26,815 nucleotides of DNA, from positions 1 to 26,815 of the forward strand of contig SGPL01000452.1 in assembly GCA_004802705.1 (NCBI GenBank), given 5' to 3'. Position 1 is the stretch's first letter, and every line of letters starts with the position of its first letter. Below are positions 11,411-21,399 of the stretch, in pieces. The notes under the pieces are model-generated. The model was not told the origin of the DNA, did not search any database, and saw only the letters and a program-made list of their open reading frames with translations. This DNA is from Bondarzewia mesenterica. Its lineage: Eukaryota > Basidiomycota > Agaricomycetes > Russulales > Bondarzewiaceae. The translations under genes were made by a program, and so were the position numbers.

Positions 11411-11798
11411 GTTTCTGTTGGAAGATTGCGCGGTGCCTCCCCCCTCTCACTTGTACTGCTAAAAATGCACTGCAACAGTTTATTTTGTGTTTGTTTTATG
11501 AATGCAATCATGCAATAATTTTGAAGCCCGTGAAGACTTAGCCAGCAAGAAAAGAAAAAGAAAACAAAAATTAAATAGAAAAATAGGGAAAGGCTCAATA
11601 GATCATCATGGTCATAAAACCCTAGGAGGTTTGCACAAATCTGATCGGATCATTAATGCAACTTAGGGAACGCAGAATGTGAAGAGGTCGGTGAAGTATT
11701 AGTGATTCAAAAAGAGTCGATGAAGAGGTTGCGAAGTCTTATGAAGATTATCAGAAAAGGTAGCAGTGAAATAGAATGGGAATATCATGGGTATCAGT
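11411..11798. other. Unassigned segment, possible diverged LTR
   Basis: No gene is supported. On the minus strand the segment begins TGATACCC immediately after a polypurine tract, so its right end looks like the start of a 3' LTR of a family related to but different from copies A-C. No matching second copy is present in the window, and the other end cannot be placed. The minus ORF at 11371-11598 is Phe/Leu/Ser-rich and unlikely to be coding. Confidence 0.3.
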
Positions 11799-11830
11799 CC
11801 TCCTCCCAACTGAAATATTGACTGTCCTCA
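11799..11830 (-). repeat. Second copy of the polypurine-tract segment
   Basis: Matches 9811-9842 at 28 of 32 positions; on the minus strand it ends in TTGGGAGGAGG. It lies 36 bp past the pol stop, the normal place for the tract next to a 3' LTR, yet no copy of LTR A/B/C follows here. The two tracts bracket the accessory gene. Confidence 0.6.
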
Positions 11831-11865
11831 GTCATAAGTATATGAGGAAGAAGGTTTTGTCAGGC

Positions 11866-12385
11866 CTAGTCGAGATCTTCATCCTGCGAGGTCACAAGGC
11901 CATCGTCCAGGGCCTCGGGATCAGCAGTGGGTGAGGCTTCGAGTTCTTGAAGACATTGCACAGAAATATTAAGTAGCTTGTCGAGGTCAGGAAGGGAGAT
12001 GGATTAGTGAGCGAAGTAGGGGATGATATAAAAGGCAGCGACAGGATGATCATAAATAGAGCCATCAAGTTCGCAGAGGATATAAGCACCACCGTGATTT
12101 CTAGAGATGATGATGAGGGGACTGGTATAGCGAGGTCACATCTTGCAGTTGAGAGACTTCTCGATCGCACTATATCACATAAGGATGAGCGAGCCAACTT
12201 GAAAGTTGAAGTCGTAGATGGTGGCGATGTAGTCACATTTGAACTTGATCGCAGCTTGAATGCGAGCTTCGTAAACCTTGGAATGAAGGGAGGCAAGGTT
12301 AGATTTATATTTCTAGAGAGCGATAGCGTGGCGGGCAATAAGATCGGTGGAGGAAATGAAGGAAGATGGGGGAGAAAGAACATCA
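11866..12385 (-). pseudogene. Integrase C-terminus of element 1 pol
   Basis: Minus-strand frame ending at a TAG at 11866-11868. It contains the GPY/F-type C-terminal segment of Ty3/gypsy integrases: a helical stretch (VYEARIQAAIKFK), a beta-rich PRYTSPLIIISRNHGGAYIL, a CELDGS turn and AAFYIIPYFAH, then an acidic tail. Several TAG codons occur where Arg, Gln or Trp is expected. The HHCC and DDE parts of integrase are missing: upstream, the frame runs into an AT-rich block at about 12385-12430. Normally this domain helps bind DNA during integration; here only the remnant survives. The overlapping + strand frame 12007-12471 is a shadow. Confidence 0.75.
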
Positions 12386-12427
12386 GTAGCTGTAGTAACT
12401 TTGTAAAGTATATAACTTGTTATAACA

Positions 12428-12612
12428 TAAGGGTTTACAAAGTCCGATTAATACAATGGCCTATATTTTAATTGGAGGTCTGCAAAGTGCCCATGTATTA
12501 TAAATGGCTTTTTATATGTTATTTATTATGTTATCTCCTATGTTATTTTCTTATTTTTATATATATTTTTTCCTATGGTTTTTTTCCTATGTTTTTTTCC
12601 TATGTTTTTTTT
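12428..12612. repeat. AT-rich block replacing the pol core (copy 1)
   Basis: Contains two imperfect ~45-bp units (GGTTTACAAAGTCC... and GGTCTGCAAAGTGCC..., each followed by an AATGGC motif) and then a minisatellite of about 13 bp (TTTTTTTCCTATG) repeated about three times at the right end. A homologous block with the same order lies at 26391-26598. It stands exactly where RT, RNase H and the integrase core of element 1 should be. The small + strand frame 12472-12669 is a product of this repeat. Confidence 0.7.
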
Positions 12613-12850
12613 AAAAGAAAATCACCAGGGTGGACTTTGTCGATGATGTTGCGATGTTCGAAAGTGTAGCGACTGAAGAGAGAGAATTGTGGGGGGTTTG
12701 GACTGAGATAAGGCATGTCTGCCAGTAGATCACTAGAGATATTGTGAATAATGTGAAACTTATCAAGAAGTTTGGCCAAGATCAGGCATACTTTTTGAGC
12801 AACAGGCTTGTACTTGCACTTTGCAATGAAGATAGAGACTGAATCACTGC
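12613..12850 (-). pseudogene. N-terminal pol linker of element 1
   Basis: Minus-strand frame reading KYKPVAQKV, then a Phe/His/Ile-rich stretch, a Pro-rich segment with SPNPPQF, RYTFEHRNIID and KVHPGDFL. This matches the conserved segment that precedes RT in basidiomycete Ty3/gypsy polyproteins. The similarity stops abruptly after GDFL, where AT-rich sequence begins, so the RT domain is absent. The same segment with the same breakpoint is found at 26599-26815. Confidence 0.75.
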
Positions 12851-13520
12851 GAAGAGTTGAAAAGAGAGATTGAATGGAAACTTAAGAGGTGGGATTCAGA
12901 GTGAATGCAGACAGGAGAGATGAGTCAAAAGCAGATGGGTTAGATCGGGNAAATATCGCAGAGTTGCAAGCAGAAAGATAAGAGAGTCAAATATTAAAGA
13001 GTGGAGAGGTAGAAGGATTGAGAGGGCAAAAAGCTTCAAATCGCAGATGCGATCAGATATCCATGGCTATGATGAGCATGAGTTCTCTTTGATCTTTGAT
13101 CAAATCCTCAATCTGCGAAAAACCTTCCTGTTGCTTTCGACAAAGTGCAGTGGTCCTCTTGCTGATGTCAGTACGATCATGTTGCATCCAGTATTTGGAT
13201 TGTAGATGGTGATGGTCTGATTCTTGTTGGTGAATTCTTGACGATGCTTTCAGTGAGGACATTGAAGGGGCAGCCCAGTAGGATATCATAAGCTAGTTCA
13301 TAAATAACATGGACTTGAAGATAGAGCATGATATTGCCGATGAGGAATGGGATGTTGCGTGCGAGACCGAGGGACTTGTTGATTTCTCCATTCACTGATT
13401 GCATGTTGAGCATGATATTGGGGTCATATATGAGGGTGAGTTCATTGCAAACTTCTTCGGACATTGTGATAATCTGTGAACCGGGATTGACAATGGATTT
13501 GACTCACTGTTGATGATCAA
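12851..13520 (-). pseudogene. Retropepsin-like protease region of element 1
   Basis: From 13512 leftward the minus strand reads a protease-like domain: SIV-N-PGSQI, MSEEVCNELTLIYDPN, LNMQSVNGE, SLGLARNIPF, YDILLGCPF. The family has D-PGSQI here with the Asp catalytic; in this copy the codon at 13486-13488 reads AAT (Asn) on the minus strand, a G-to-A change that would abolish activity. The flap and ILLG segments are otherwise well kept. After about 13180 the frame continues poorly, with stops and an ambiguous base at 12950, toward the pol linker. It would have processed the gag-pol precursor. Confidence 0.75.
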
Positions 13521-14455
13521 CTAGGGGTAGGATAGAGCGAAGTGCAGATGATTCCTTTGTGATAATGAGGGATTCAGATTCTTCATCTGGTGTGAGCGAA
13601 TTGAAGTAGGCTTCATATGGGTCCAGAATAATGAGCAATCCTTCAGGAGGTATGAGTAGCTAATAGAAGATTTGCACGAATGAAGATGTGATGATATCAG
13701 GTGAAGTATCTTTGATGTCACAGGGCAGGTTGAGATCATCAAGGGCGAATGAGAGGACATTGTCTTGCATCAAGATCTTGGCTTGGCCACTATTATGCTG
13801 AGGTATGTGTCAGCCAGCAGTTGCTTCATGAATCTGGGCACAAACTTCTGGAGAGAGTGATAAAAGCTCACGCTGAGTTATCATAACTGGGGAAGACATA
13901 GCCCTATCATAAACATCCTTCATGACTATCTCATTATAGATCAGTGCCATTGTGTGATATGCAGGTTCTTGCTTTTTGATCACAGGTGGCCGTGGAGGTT
14001 CATTGATGGCATGATCAACAGGTGGCACATAAGTCACATCATACGCTGCTGCATAAGGATGGACTGGGGGATCAATGTGACATGGAGGCTCCACAGGTGC
14101 TGACTTTGCATGAGGAGGGACCTAGACATAGGGAATTTGGCATAAAATCTTAGGCACAATTAGACGTGGTGCTTCAGGGGTGCTATCACTGGGTTCATCA
14201 TCACCATTGGCTTTAGGGCATCACATAATTGTGGTCCTTAGTTGTCACTGATTGTGAAGTTAGAATAGTTCACATTCAAAGCTGGTGATGCAATCATCTG
14301 TTATCAGATGATAGGTAGAGAGATGCATAGTCATGGCGATTGCAGATGCTGGTGGATCAAGTGGAGCAATCATAGTAGACATTTGATAAGACATTAAGAA
14401 GCAACTATCCTCACGTAATCTGTCCTGGGTTGTGGTGATGCCATTCATTGATTTG
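13521..14455 (-). pseudogene. Gag-protease linker with DUF4100-like segment
   Basis: The clearest open part is 14094-13810, a Pro-rich lead (EPPCHIDPPVHPYAAAYD) followed by EPAYHTMALIYN, VYDRAMSSP and ITQRELLSLSPEVCAQ. That pattern is typical of the DUF4100-like region between gag and protease in basidiomycete retroelements. It continues in frame past a TGA through DPYEAYFNSLTPD and KESSALRSILPLVD to the protease. No enzymatic role is known; it is part of the polyprotein. Stops at former Gln or Arg positions interrupt it. Confidence 0.6.
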
Positions 14456-15383
14456 TTCCTTCAATCAGAGGCTCGAAATACTTCATAGAACAAATACTCC
14501 AGATGATGGGATGACTTTGCCTTCAGGGTTGCACCTGCACTTGCCCTGGTGAATATAGTCTTTGACCTCAGGGTATTCTCACATATAATGTCTAGCATTG
14601 CCACAGAAGGTGCAGTAACTAGTAGTTTTGGGGTTCAGAGGGGGACGAGGAGGTGCGATGGCTTATTGACCACTAAAGGCCTTGACAAAGATCTCGGTGA
14701 TATGTTTGAATATGGTCATGAGGTCTTCTGTTTTAACTTCGATCACTGAGGTGATAGGTGCAATTGATGGCAATGAAGAGATGTCGATGGGCTGTACTGC
14801 CAAAGTGGTGCCATGGAGAACAAATTGCGCCACATCATAAACTTCTTGAATATCATAGGGGTCATCAGGAAAATGGTCTGGGGACTTCAGCTGTAGGCAC
14901 TGTAAAACTCGGGCCCATAATTTGGGATGGAAGCCTCAAGCAAAGGCACAGCTTTATTTAGGAGTAGAAAGGTGTTTCTTTGCAATCAAGAAGGTGGTAA
15001 TATTGAGGAACTGGCAATAATATTCACTGAGATTGCCAATAGAGAGAATTCCAATCCTAGAATGTTTGCCGATGAGCTTGTCCATATCTGCGATCGACCA
15101 CTTCCTATCTTCTTCAGCTTTAGGATATAATCTGTAGATCACTGACTTGAAGTCTTCATAGGTCTTTGCCACTTCTGTGTATTTGGCCAATAACTGCCAG
15201 GGTTTGCAAGTGTCGATGTCGAGAAATCAGCAAGCATGGGTCTTTTTTTTCTTCATCATTAGTAACCTCTGAGTGAGTGAAGTGGAATTTGAGGTCAGTG
15301 AAGTATTGGCAGAGTTCGCGTGGTTGTTTGGTATCAAAGGTGGGTACAGTGCGATCATCATGTGTGGGCATTGAAGGAGCCAT
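14456..15383 (-). pseudogene. Gag of element 1 with broken zinc knuckle
   Basis: ATG at 15383 (minus) opens MAPSMPTHDD, then the capsid-type segment (VPTFDTKQPRELCQYF). The frame shifts at an 8-T run near 15240-15250 and continues as WQLLAKYTEVAKTYEDF, YRLYPKAEEDRKW and LSEYYCQFLNI. Near the C-terminus (14573-14614) a CCHC knuckle reads C-TF-C-GNAR-H-YM, a stop, E-Y: the last Cys is now Tyr and an Arg is now a stop. Another TAG lies near 14950. Gag would form the particle and bind the element RNA. A longer upstream opening (to 15644) covers the Ser/Pro/His-rich leader and may be translated, but the ATG at 15383 fits the family best. Confidence 0.75.
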
Positions 15384-15783
15384 TGTGGAGCAGATAATAA
15401 CTTGTGTTGTAATGGCTGGTGGTTGCAGCCTGAAATTGCTAGGGAATGGAGTGTAATGGAGTCGAGGTGATAAATCGAGCGAAGACTGATCAGAATCCAG
15501 TGGTGATGTCGGAGGTAGTGAAACAGGTGGAGTTGCATAGTATGAGGTATCAATAGGTTGCAAAGGCAGAGATGGTGATGGTGATGAAAGATTATAGTGA
15601 TGGGAGAGGTGTTCTGATACGATGTCATCATCTGAGAAGAGCAAAGTGTTAGTGAGATCCTGAGGGTTTTGAAAAATGGCAATAAATTCTTATTGAAGAT
15701 CACAAGCAGTGGTAGGTTGAGATAAATGGCATCAGCCTTTAACAGCTATCTTGAAAACTCACCCCTCATGATGGGCTTCAAAA
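15384..15783 (-). other. Leader between 5' LTR and gag of element 1
   Basis: About 400 bp separating the LTR end from the gag start. The sequence next to the LTR on the minus strand (TTTTGAAGCCCATC) does not begin with the TGG expected of a tRNA primer-binding site, so the priming mechanism is unclear. TTTTGAAGCCC also occurs on the + strand at about 11519. Confidence 0.5.
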
Positions 15784-16841
15784 TGATACACTCACGATGC
15801 CCCTAGGGGAGAAACAACACCCCAAAAGACACCACAGGTGATGTGCAAGAGGGTGAGTCAAGTAGACATCTGCTGCAAAGATATAGATGTGTGAGTGAAT
15901 GGGTATGAAAGATGAATGAGAGCGTGTAATCAGGTGCGATATTAGAGTGATGTTCTAATAAAGGTGCAAAGTCAGTGCAATATTTGTGATCAAGGGTCTA
16001 AGAAGTTATAGAGTGGGAGGATGGATCAGATATAAAGACGAAACATGGTGGCAGAGGTAGATGAGTGATATCGATGAGACGAAGTCACCAAGATGACAAT
16101 AAGTCACAGCAAAGTTAATAAGTCACAAGTTGAAGATCGCAGTTATATGTCGCAGTTTGCACAGGTAAAATGAGGTCTAAAGCCCAAAGACTGATCTGAT
16201 ATTTTGCAGAGATGTATTGTAGCTTATATACTGAGTGAGGAGTAAAGAAGGGTGACCGAAAGATATAGCAAACATCATACGATGAAGGTAGAAAATGAAT
16301 AAACAAGGGTGAAGTCAGAGCAGAAAGAATAGAATGAAAAATAGGAACAAGAACATTCAGTGACTGGTAATCCAGCATCAGTTTGAAGGGAAGCACAAGC
16401 ATGTGAGATTGAAAGGTAAAAGGTAATCTCACAAACCTGATAGGCACCCTACAAAGTCTCCTAAAAATAACATGTGATAAAACAACAGAATGAAGGAGCA
16501 TGTGCTCTAAGCGATATCAGATCAGAATGGATTGTGAGCAATGTTGTAGGTGGTCGGCCAATTATACCAAAAGTGATCGTGTTGAATGGATGACCTTGAG
16601 TGCTACTCAGCATCATCGATCATGACAGTCTGATAAGTAAAGAAGGTCTAAAGCATCAACAAGGAAAGGTCTCGTAATCTAGGGTCAAAGCAGTCAAGCT
16701 GAGGGGAAATCGCAAAAGATTGCAGAAGATCAGCAGAGATCATAAGGCCTTGCAAATGGATGGAGATAGTGAAGGCTCTAGATCTGAAACTAAGAGGCAA
16801 AAATGGTAGTCTTCAAGACCAGGGAGCAGGGGTGCTCATCA
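15784..16841 (-). mobile_element. 5' LTR of element 1 (copy C)
   Basis: 1058 bp, direct copy of 8725-9810 and inverted copy of 5691-6773, with ends TGATACACTC and GTGCTCATCA on the + strand. It lies upstream of gag in minus-strand orientation, as expected for a 5' LTR. The TATA box is at 16223-16230. Frames inside it (16115-16501, minus) are shared with the equivalent frame in copy A and simply reflect LTR sequence. Confidence 0.85.
16223..16230 (-). promoter_or_regulatory. TATA box of LTR copy C
   Basis: TATATAAG on the minus strand. As part of the 5' LTR it would drive the element 1 genomic transcript. Confidence 0.5.
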
Positions 16842-18365
16842 ACGTTGATTGATCAATGTGAGTAAAGTCGACTGACCAACGAAATGGTAGTTTCGAGGTG
16901 ATGATGCTGAGTTTAGCACCCACAATAAGTGCTGAGAAAGAGAGTGCTTATAGTGGCAAATAGCCAATAGAAAGTGGCAGTGTGGAGATCCAAGGGTCTG
17001 AACATGAGAAAACAGATAGAAGAGAAGGAGAAGCTGATAGAGGGGTGAGATATATAATGGTCGACTTTGTAGGTGCATCTTGTATTATCATGCAGACTTT
17101 TATCAGACTTCTTTTAGGTATCTCCATTCTTTCTGATCTCAGCTGTTAGTGTAATGGATACATTTTATAGATCTAGTCGTCTTCCATCCTAGAGCATTTT
17201 ATGCTCATGCCCAGAAATTGATTATGAACTTGTTATTGAATCTTCAGTTTTTCAGAGTCTCACATTATCCTGTATTCAAGGATATTGTGCAGTCTGACAC
17301 TGAATGGTGAATTATATTCAGAACAATTTCTTTGCATGATAATGAATAGTCAAAAAAACAATTTGATAGCAGTCAGATCTGAATCTGAATTTAATAATTA
17401 AAATTTCCTTTAGACTGATATCCCATATGGCTAGTGTACTGATGCACTAGCTGTTCATTAGCTGACCACTTTATACTCAATACTCAGTCCTATTTTAACT
17501 ATCATTATTCAAGCTTCAAAGTACAGCACATTCATATATCAAATTCTAAATGTTTATTGCATAAATAATTATTTTCTTGCTCTCATATTCTCATATATGA
17601 GCTTCACCTCCACAAACTGCCTCACATCATTTTATGAATAGATCTTAAGATTAGGAGCTGTCACAAGATTAGAGATAGAAGCTGATTTAATGTTTATCTC
17701 ATAGTACTCACATTTTGTATGTGAGTCTCATGAGTGTTGCATGGTCATCAGGGGAATCAAAAGAAAAAAAAATAAACTACAATAATGACATAAAAAAAAC
17801 ATTATAGACTTAAGTTTTTAGAGTATTGAAGACACCCAAGAATGCTAAGTTGTGGCAATTAGTACATACAAATATAGGCCTCTTCATTATTGACCATAAA
17901 GATCTGCATGAACATGGCATGATATACCATTAGGGCTTCATATGAGATAAGACTGAGTGTGTAAAATCAAAAGTATTCTCAAAATGAATTTAAATCTGTC
18001 CAAAAGTGAAGCAAAAATCAATTTTAAATTTTAAATTGAGAATCATTTGCAGCTCTAACTAAAAATGAGCTTGAATGGCAAAATTTTCAGAATCATCTGA
18101 ACATTGATCTCAGCTCCTCACTAAGTCTTCTTCATCTACTTCAGCACTCTCGTGCAGCATCAAATGTCTAAATTCAAGCATCCTCTCTGTAAGACTAAAT
18201 TTGAAACTTTTCTATGATATTAATATAATGAATTTTATATAGACTAGCATCTATAAAAACAAGTAGTTTTACACTGCCTATAAGGATGTTGCTTAGTGCA
18301 CTTCTCCAGAGGCCTGTCATTATAGGAATAGCACAAGGCATATTAAAGCAGTGTATTTTTTGCAG
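16842..18365. other. Unassigned region between the two elements
   Basis: About 1.5 kb. The first ~250 bp (16842-17090) keep the moderate GC of the LTR region and, on the minus strand, begin TGATAATACA at 17090, so they could be another LTR fragment. The frame at 16839-17078 (minus) has no motif. From 17090 the sequence becomes AT-rich; short patches look once-coding, and a pyrimidine-rich acceptor (TTTTTTGCAG) ends it at 18365. Upstream exons of the decayed gene at 18366 may lie here but I could not place them. Confidence 0.4.
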
Positions 18366-18544
18366 CTAAATAGTCCACTAAAATGTATAGATGCCCTCGA
18401 GATATTACATTGCATGTGCATGTTTGCAAGACCACTTGCAGAACTTTATCATGATACAGCATTACAAGGCTCCTCTTTTGAGGTCTCAATTCCTCTCAAT
18501 AAACATGAAGAGCTCATGGTCATTAATAAAGAGGCCATTGCAGC
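18366..18544 (+). pseudogene. 5' part of a decayed gene split by element 2
   Basis: A 59-codon open segment after a possible splice acceptor: helical, with HCMCMFARPLAEL, ALQGSSFEVSIP and NKHEELMVINKEA. It is cut at GCAGC by the LTR element. If the element and one GCAGC copy are ignored, the frame continues without shift into 24483. I do not recognise the protein; it could be a host gene or another repeat family. The apparent extension MNDSII and its stop come from the LTR. Confidence 0.45.
18540..18544 (+). repeat. Target-site duplication, left copy (GCAGC)
   Basis: GCAGC directly before LTR 1, repeated at 24478-24482 directly after LTR 2. Five bp is the usual size for Ty3/gypsy integration. 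Confidence 0.9.
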
Positions 18545-18946
18545 TGTCATGAATGACAGTATTATATAACTCTTTCTTTTCCTTTAATGAATGCATAACA
18601 TTACTCTTTCCAATAAGGCAGTCTGGCTAACTGTGACTATTTTACCTCTACTAGCCCTTTCACTCCATGCTTTATATAATTATATAAGCTAGTCCATGCA
18701 CTGCAGCAGGGCCATATATATACTATAACTAGACTTATGCTTATTCAGCTTGATCTCTTTCATCTACTCTTGTACTTCGATAGAACCACTACAATAGGAC
18801 ATAGGGTTCAAGTTTCTATCTTTGCTTTTTGATATCTTACTTGACCTAGCTTATAGCTAGTGTCCTAAAATCCTCTTAAAGCCCTAATAAGACATGACTA
18901 GGCCTAGCATACAAAGTAAAGCTATAGAAACCTGACCATCTTGACA
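18545..18946 (+). mobile_element. 5' LTR of element 2
   Basis: Begins TGTCATGAATGACA (itself a short palindrome) and ends CATCTTGACA. It carries TATATAAG at about 18682-18689. The next bases, ACTAGATCAAGC, could be a decayed primer-binding site if TAG was TGG, but this is weak. Confidence 0.9.
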
Positions 18947-19629
18947 ACTAGATCAAGCTCTCCCAAACAAACCTAAACTTGAATGACAGGTTATCAATCT
19001 GTCCTGCTATACTTGAGGGCTTAATAAACTCAAGTAGCAGAAAGTTCAAGGTAGCTAATCTTCAAAGAAGCACTAAAGAGCACTGTAGTAGTGGCATATA
19101 GTAGCACTATCAGTATAGATAGCACAAGCACCTGTAGTTCACCATAGCTTTTAGGAGTATGCTACCAGATGAGGTCCAGATCTTCTCAGGAGAAAGATAC
19201 AGTTCATCTTTAAAGAGCTATCTCTTTTGAATAAACCTTGATACCCACAAAGATAAAGATAAACTCATCTTCTCCATCTATTATGACACTCAGTGATGCT
19301 CTTAAATATTCAAAAAGATAGGAGACTCACTACTGATAGAAATTCAAGGAGGAACCTCAATGTCCTCAGTAGCACTTCACGTAAAAAACTAAAGAAATGT
19401 ATCACCAGGATCTTTTAGACTTAGCAGCCTACTGATACTTTCACCACAAAAGAGTATTCACCAAGAACTCTAGAATGATCTAATGATCTAATGACTATGA
19501 ACTCCACCTCACTACTTGAACCAAGTCAAAATCCACTTGCACCACCACTACCTCTGCCTAGCTAGATAAATCCTCCACTAAACCACTCACAACCTCAGAC
19601 ACTGAACCTGCTTCCACTTAACCCACCTC
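18947..19629 (+). other. Leader and decayed gag N-terminus of element 2
   Basis: No continuous frame is recoverable. Short patches rich in Ser, Thr and Pro appear toward 19500-19629 and lead into the gag domain, so the coding start of gag probably lies in this stretch, but the start codon cannot be chosen. Confidence 0.4.
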
Positions 19630-20615
19630 CATTGCCACCTCTATCTTTATCATACAGCATGTCCATCACACTCTTATCTAACAAATTGGGTCTTAAAGTA
19701 AAGACACTAACTCCATTCAATGGCAAAAGAAAGAACTCAAAGCTGTTCCTCCTGGAGTGCAAAATGTACTTTAGCACAAAGCTCAAAGAGTTTCAAAATG
19801 ATGCTAGGGCACTAGATGAGCAATGAAGTCCTATTTATACTCTCGTATCTTGAAGATAGAATAGCAGAGATATAGAAACATCTCAAGTTTGAAGATTATG
19901 AGATGACCAATAACTATGGACTATAAAAGATATTTAAAGATGACTTTGTAGCCTAGTTCGGTGATGTTAATGTTGCAGCAAATGCTAGGATGAAGCTGAA
20001 CTAGATCAAGCAAGGGAAGCAGATAATGAATGACTTCATTGTCAACTTCAGAAATATTGCCTCAGAGTCAGGAATTAAGGAGGATGCAGCATTGATTGAG
20101 TACTTTATGAAAGCACTCAACCAATCAATCATCAAAGAAGTGTATAGGATGAACCCTTTATCCACTTTAATAGCAGACTAGTACAAACATGCCACTCGAG
20201 TAGACAATCAATGGTATAAGTTGTAGGCTTTCTTAGACAGGCTAAGTTCAGACCCCAAACTAGACTGGAGACTTAAGTCTCAGAAAGCACATGACTTTGA
20301 TGCTATAGACATCGACAGAGGAAAAGAAAGGGAATAAGGGAAAGGATGCATTCATACCACTAACACCCTATCTGACAAAGATAAGGAATAGTATATGAAG
20401 GAAGGGCATTGTTTTAAATGCAGCAAAATAGGGCACCACTTCAGGGAATGCTCATAGAAGGACACCCATGCAAGGGCTATAAAAGAAAGAGAGGGGAGCA
20501 ATGGAAAAAATATGACCATAAAAGAACTACAGAAGGTCATTTAAAAGCTTTTAGTAGCAAAACAGGAGGCCTTGGTAGAATTTAGCAATGAAGAAGAAAA
20601 AGAAGGGGATTTTTG
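19630..20615 (+). pseudogene. Gag of element 2 with intact CCHC zinc knuckle
   Basis: Reads the retrotransposon gag domain: LTPFNGKRKNSKLFLLECKMY, LKEFQNDARALDEQ, then after a one-base frame change near 19827 LFILSYLEDRIAEI, DDFVA-stop-FGDVN, KQGKQIMNDFIVNFRNIA and DAALIEYFMKALNQ. Near the C-terminus the knuckle C-FK-C-SKIG-H-HFRE-C (20410-20451) keeps all four ligands. About nine in-frame stops occur, all explainable as former Gln, Arg or Trp. Gag would build the particle and package RNA. The minus frame at 20352-20540 is a shadow. Confidence 0.8.
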
Positions 20616-20689
20616 ATGAGTCCAAAGTTTATGACATGGCTCTGGATAAAAGGCTATTATGATAACTTCATATTTGTAAAATCTATAAA

Positions 20690-21200
20690 AGGTAAATAAT
20701 TAAAAATTGTTGCATGGATCTTTCAAAGCAGCCAAAGCATCAAAACAAAAGCAATAATAGACAGTGGAGTGATAGGAAGGTTCATTCACTACAGGGCAGT
20801 AGAAAGGCATGACCTACAGACTACTAAGCTATAATGAGAAATCAAAATTCACAATGTCGACAATATAAAAAACATTCTGGGATGAATCAAAGAGTTTGTA
20901 ACTCTTAAAATGTGAATTGAAAAACATGTCAAAACTACCAGACTATATGTGTCTAACATTGGGGATGACAAAATCATCCTCAGTTTACCTTGGTATCTTG
21001 GTTATGCACCCACAATCCTACTATCGACTAGTGAAATGAGAAAGTCCACTTCCAGAACTGCCTATGGTAGTGCTAGAAGAAAAGATGTACCTAAGAATAC
21101 AAGCAAGTCTTGTGGAAACTCCTCAGCCAGTGTGATAGAAAAAATGAGGTGCAGGCTGCATCTATCTCACAAAAACTAGCAGAAGAAGTGAAAAGGGCAA
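20690..21200 (+). pseudogene. Aspartic protease of element 2
   Basis: After KIVAWIFQSSQSIKTKA comes II-DSG-VIGRFIH, the active-site triad of a retropepsin-like protease with Asp at 20760-20762 intact (the residue after Gly is Val where the family usually has Ala). It is followed by RAVERHDL and, after stops, by VSNIGDDKIILSLPW, the typical distal segment (IILGLPW in relatives, Gly here Ser). The region 20949-21179 stays open but its second half (after PW) is frame-shifted. It would process the polyprotein. Confidence 0.7.
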
Positions 21201-21399
21201 AATAAAAAGGTCAATTAAAGAAGCCATCCTTGCTCAATATTTGATACATTGATGGGTATTTGAGGAAGATGCATCCTAGTAATTCCCTCTCCTTTGATCA
21301 TGAGATTATAAAATTGAGCTTTAACTAGACACACCTGATGGTATCTCTATAAAGATAATACCCTTTTTAAGAAATGAACAAGCAGAACTTGACAAATTC

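Larger units (their letters stand above)
8725..16841 (-). mobile_element. LTR retrotransposon 1, pol core deleted
   Basis: A composite Ty3/gypsy-type element of about 8.1 kb read on the minus strand. In its own 5' to 3' order it has: 5' LTR (copy C), leader, gag, DUF4100-like linker and retropepsin, N-terminal pol linker, AT-rich replacement block, integrase C-terminus, antisense accessory gene, polypurine tract (GGGAGAAGA) and 3' LTR (copy B). RT, RNase H and the integrase catalytic core are absent. The five bases outside the left end (AATGC) and right end (ACGTT) do not match, so no target duplication is visible; recombination between copies or later rearrangement is likely. Several frameshifts and stops make it defective. 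Confidence 0.75.

Noticed and set aside
11892..12383. 163-codon minus-strand open frame
   Set aside because: It is the wrong frame on the right strand: the neighbouring frame contains the integrase GPY/F-type motifs.
12007..12471. 154-codon + strand open frame
   Set aside because: It is antisense to the recognisable integrase C-terminus and runs into the AT-rich repeat.
15227..15703. 158-codon minus-strand open frame overlapping gag
   Set aside because: Most of it is a shifted shadow of the gag leader; only its final residues coincide with the true gag frame after the homopolymer shift.
5691..16841. Repeated 1.08-kb sequence considered as a DNA transposon with terminal inverted repeats (A versus B)
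   Set aside because: Direct copies B and C flank gag-pol, with a polypurine tract and TG...CA ends, so they are LTRs; A is a solo LTR in opposite orientation.
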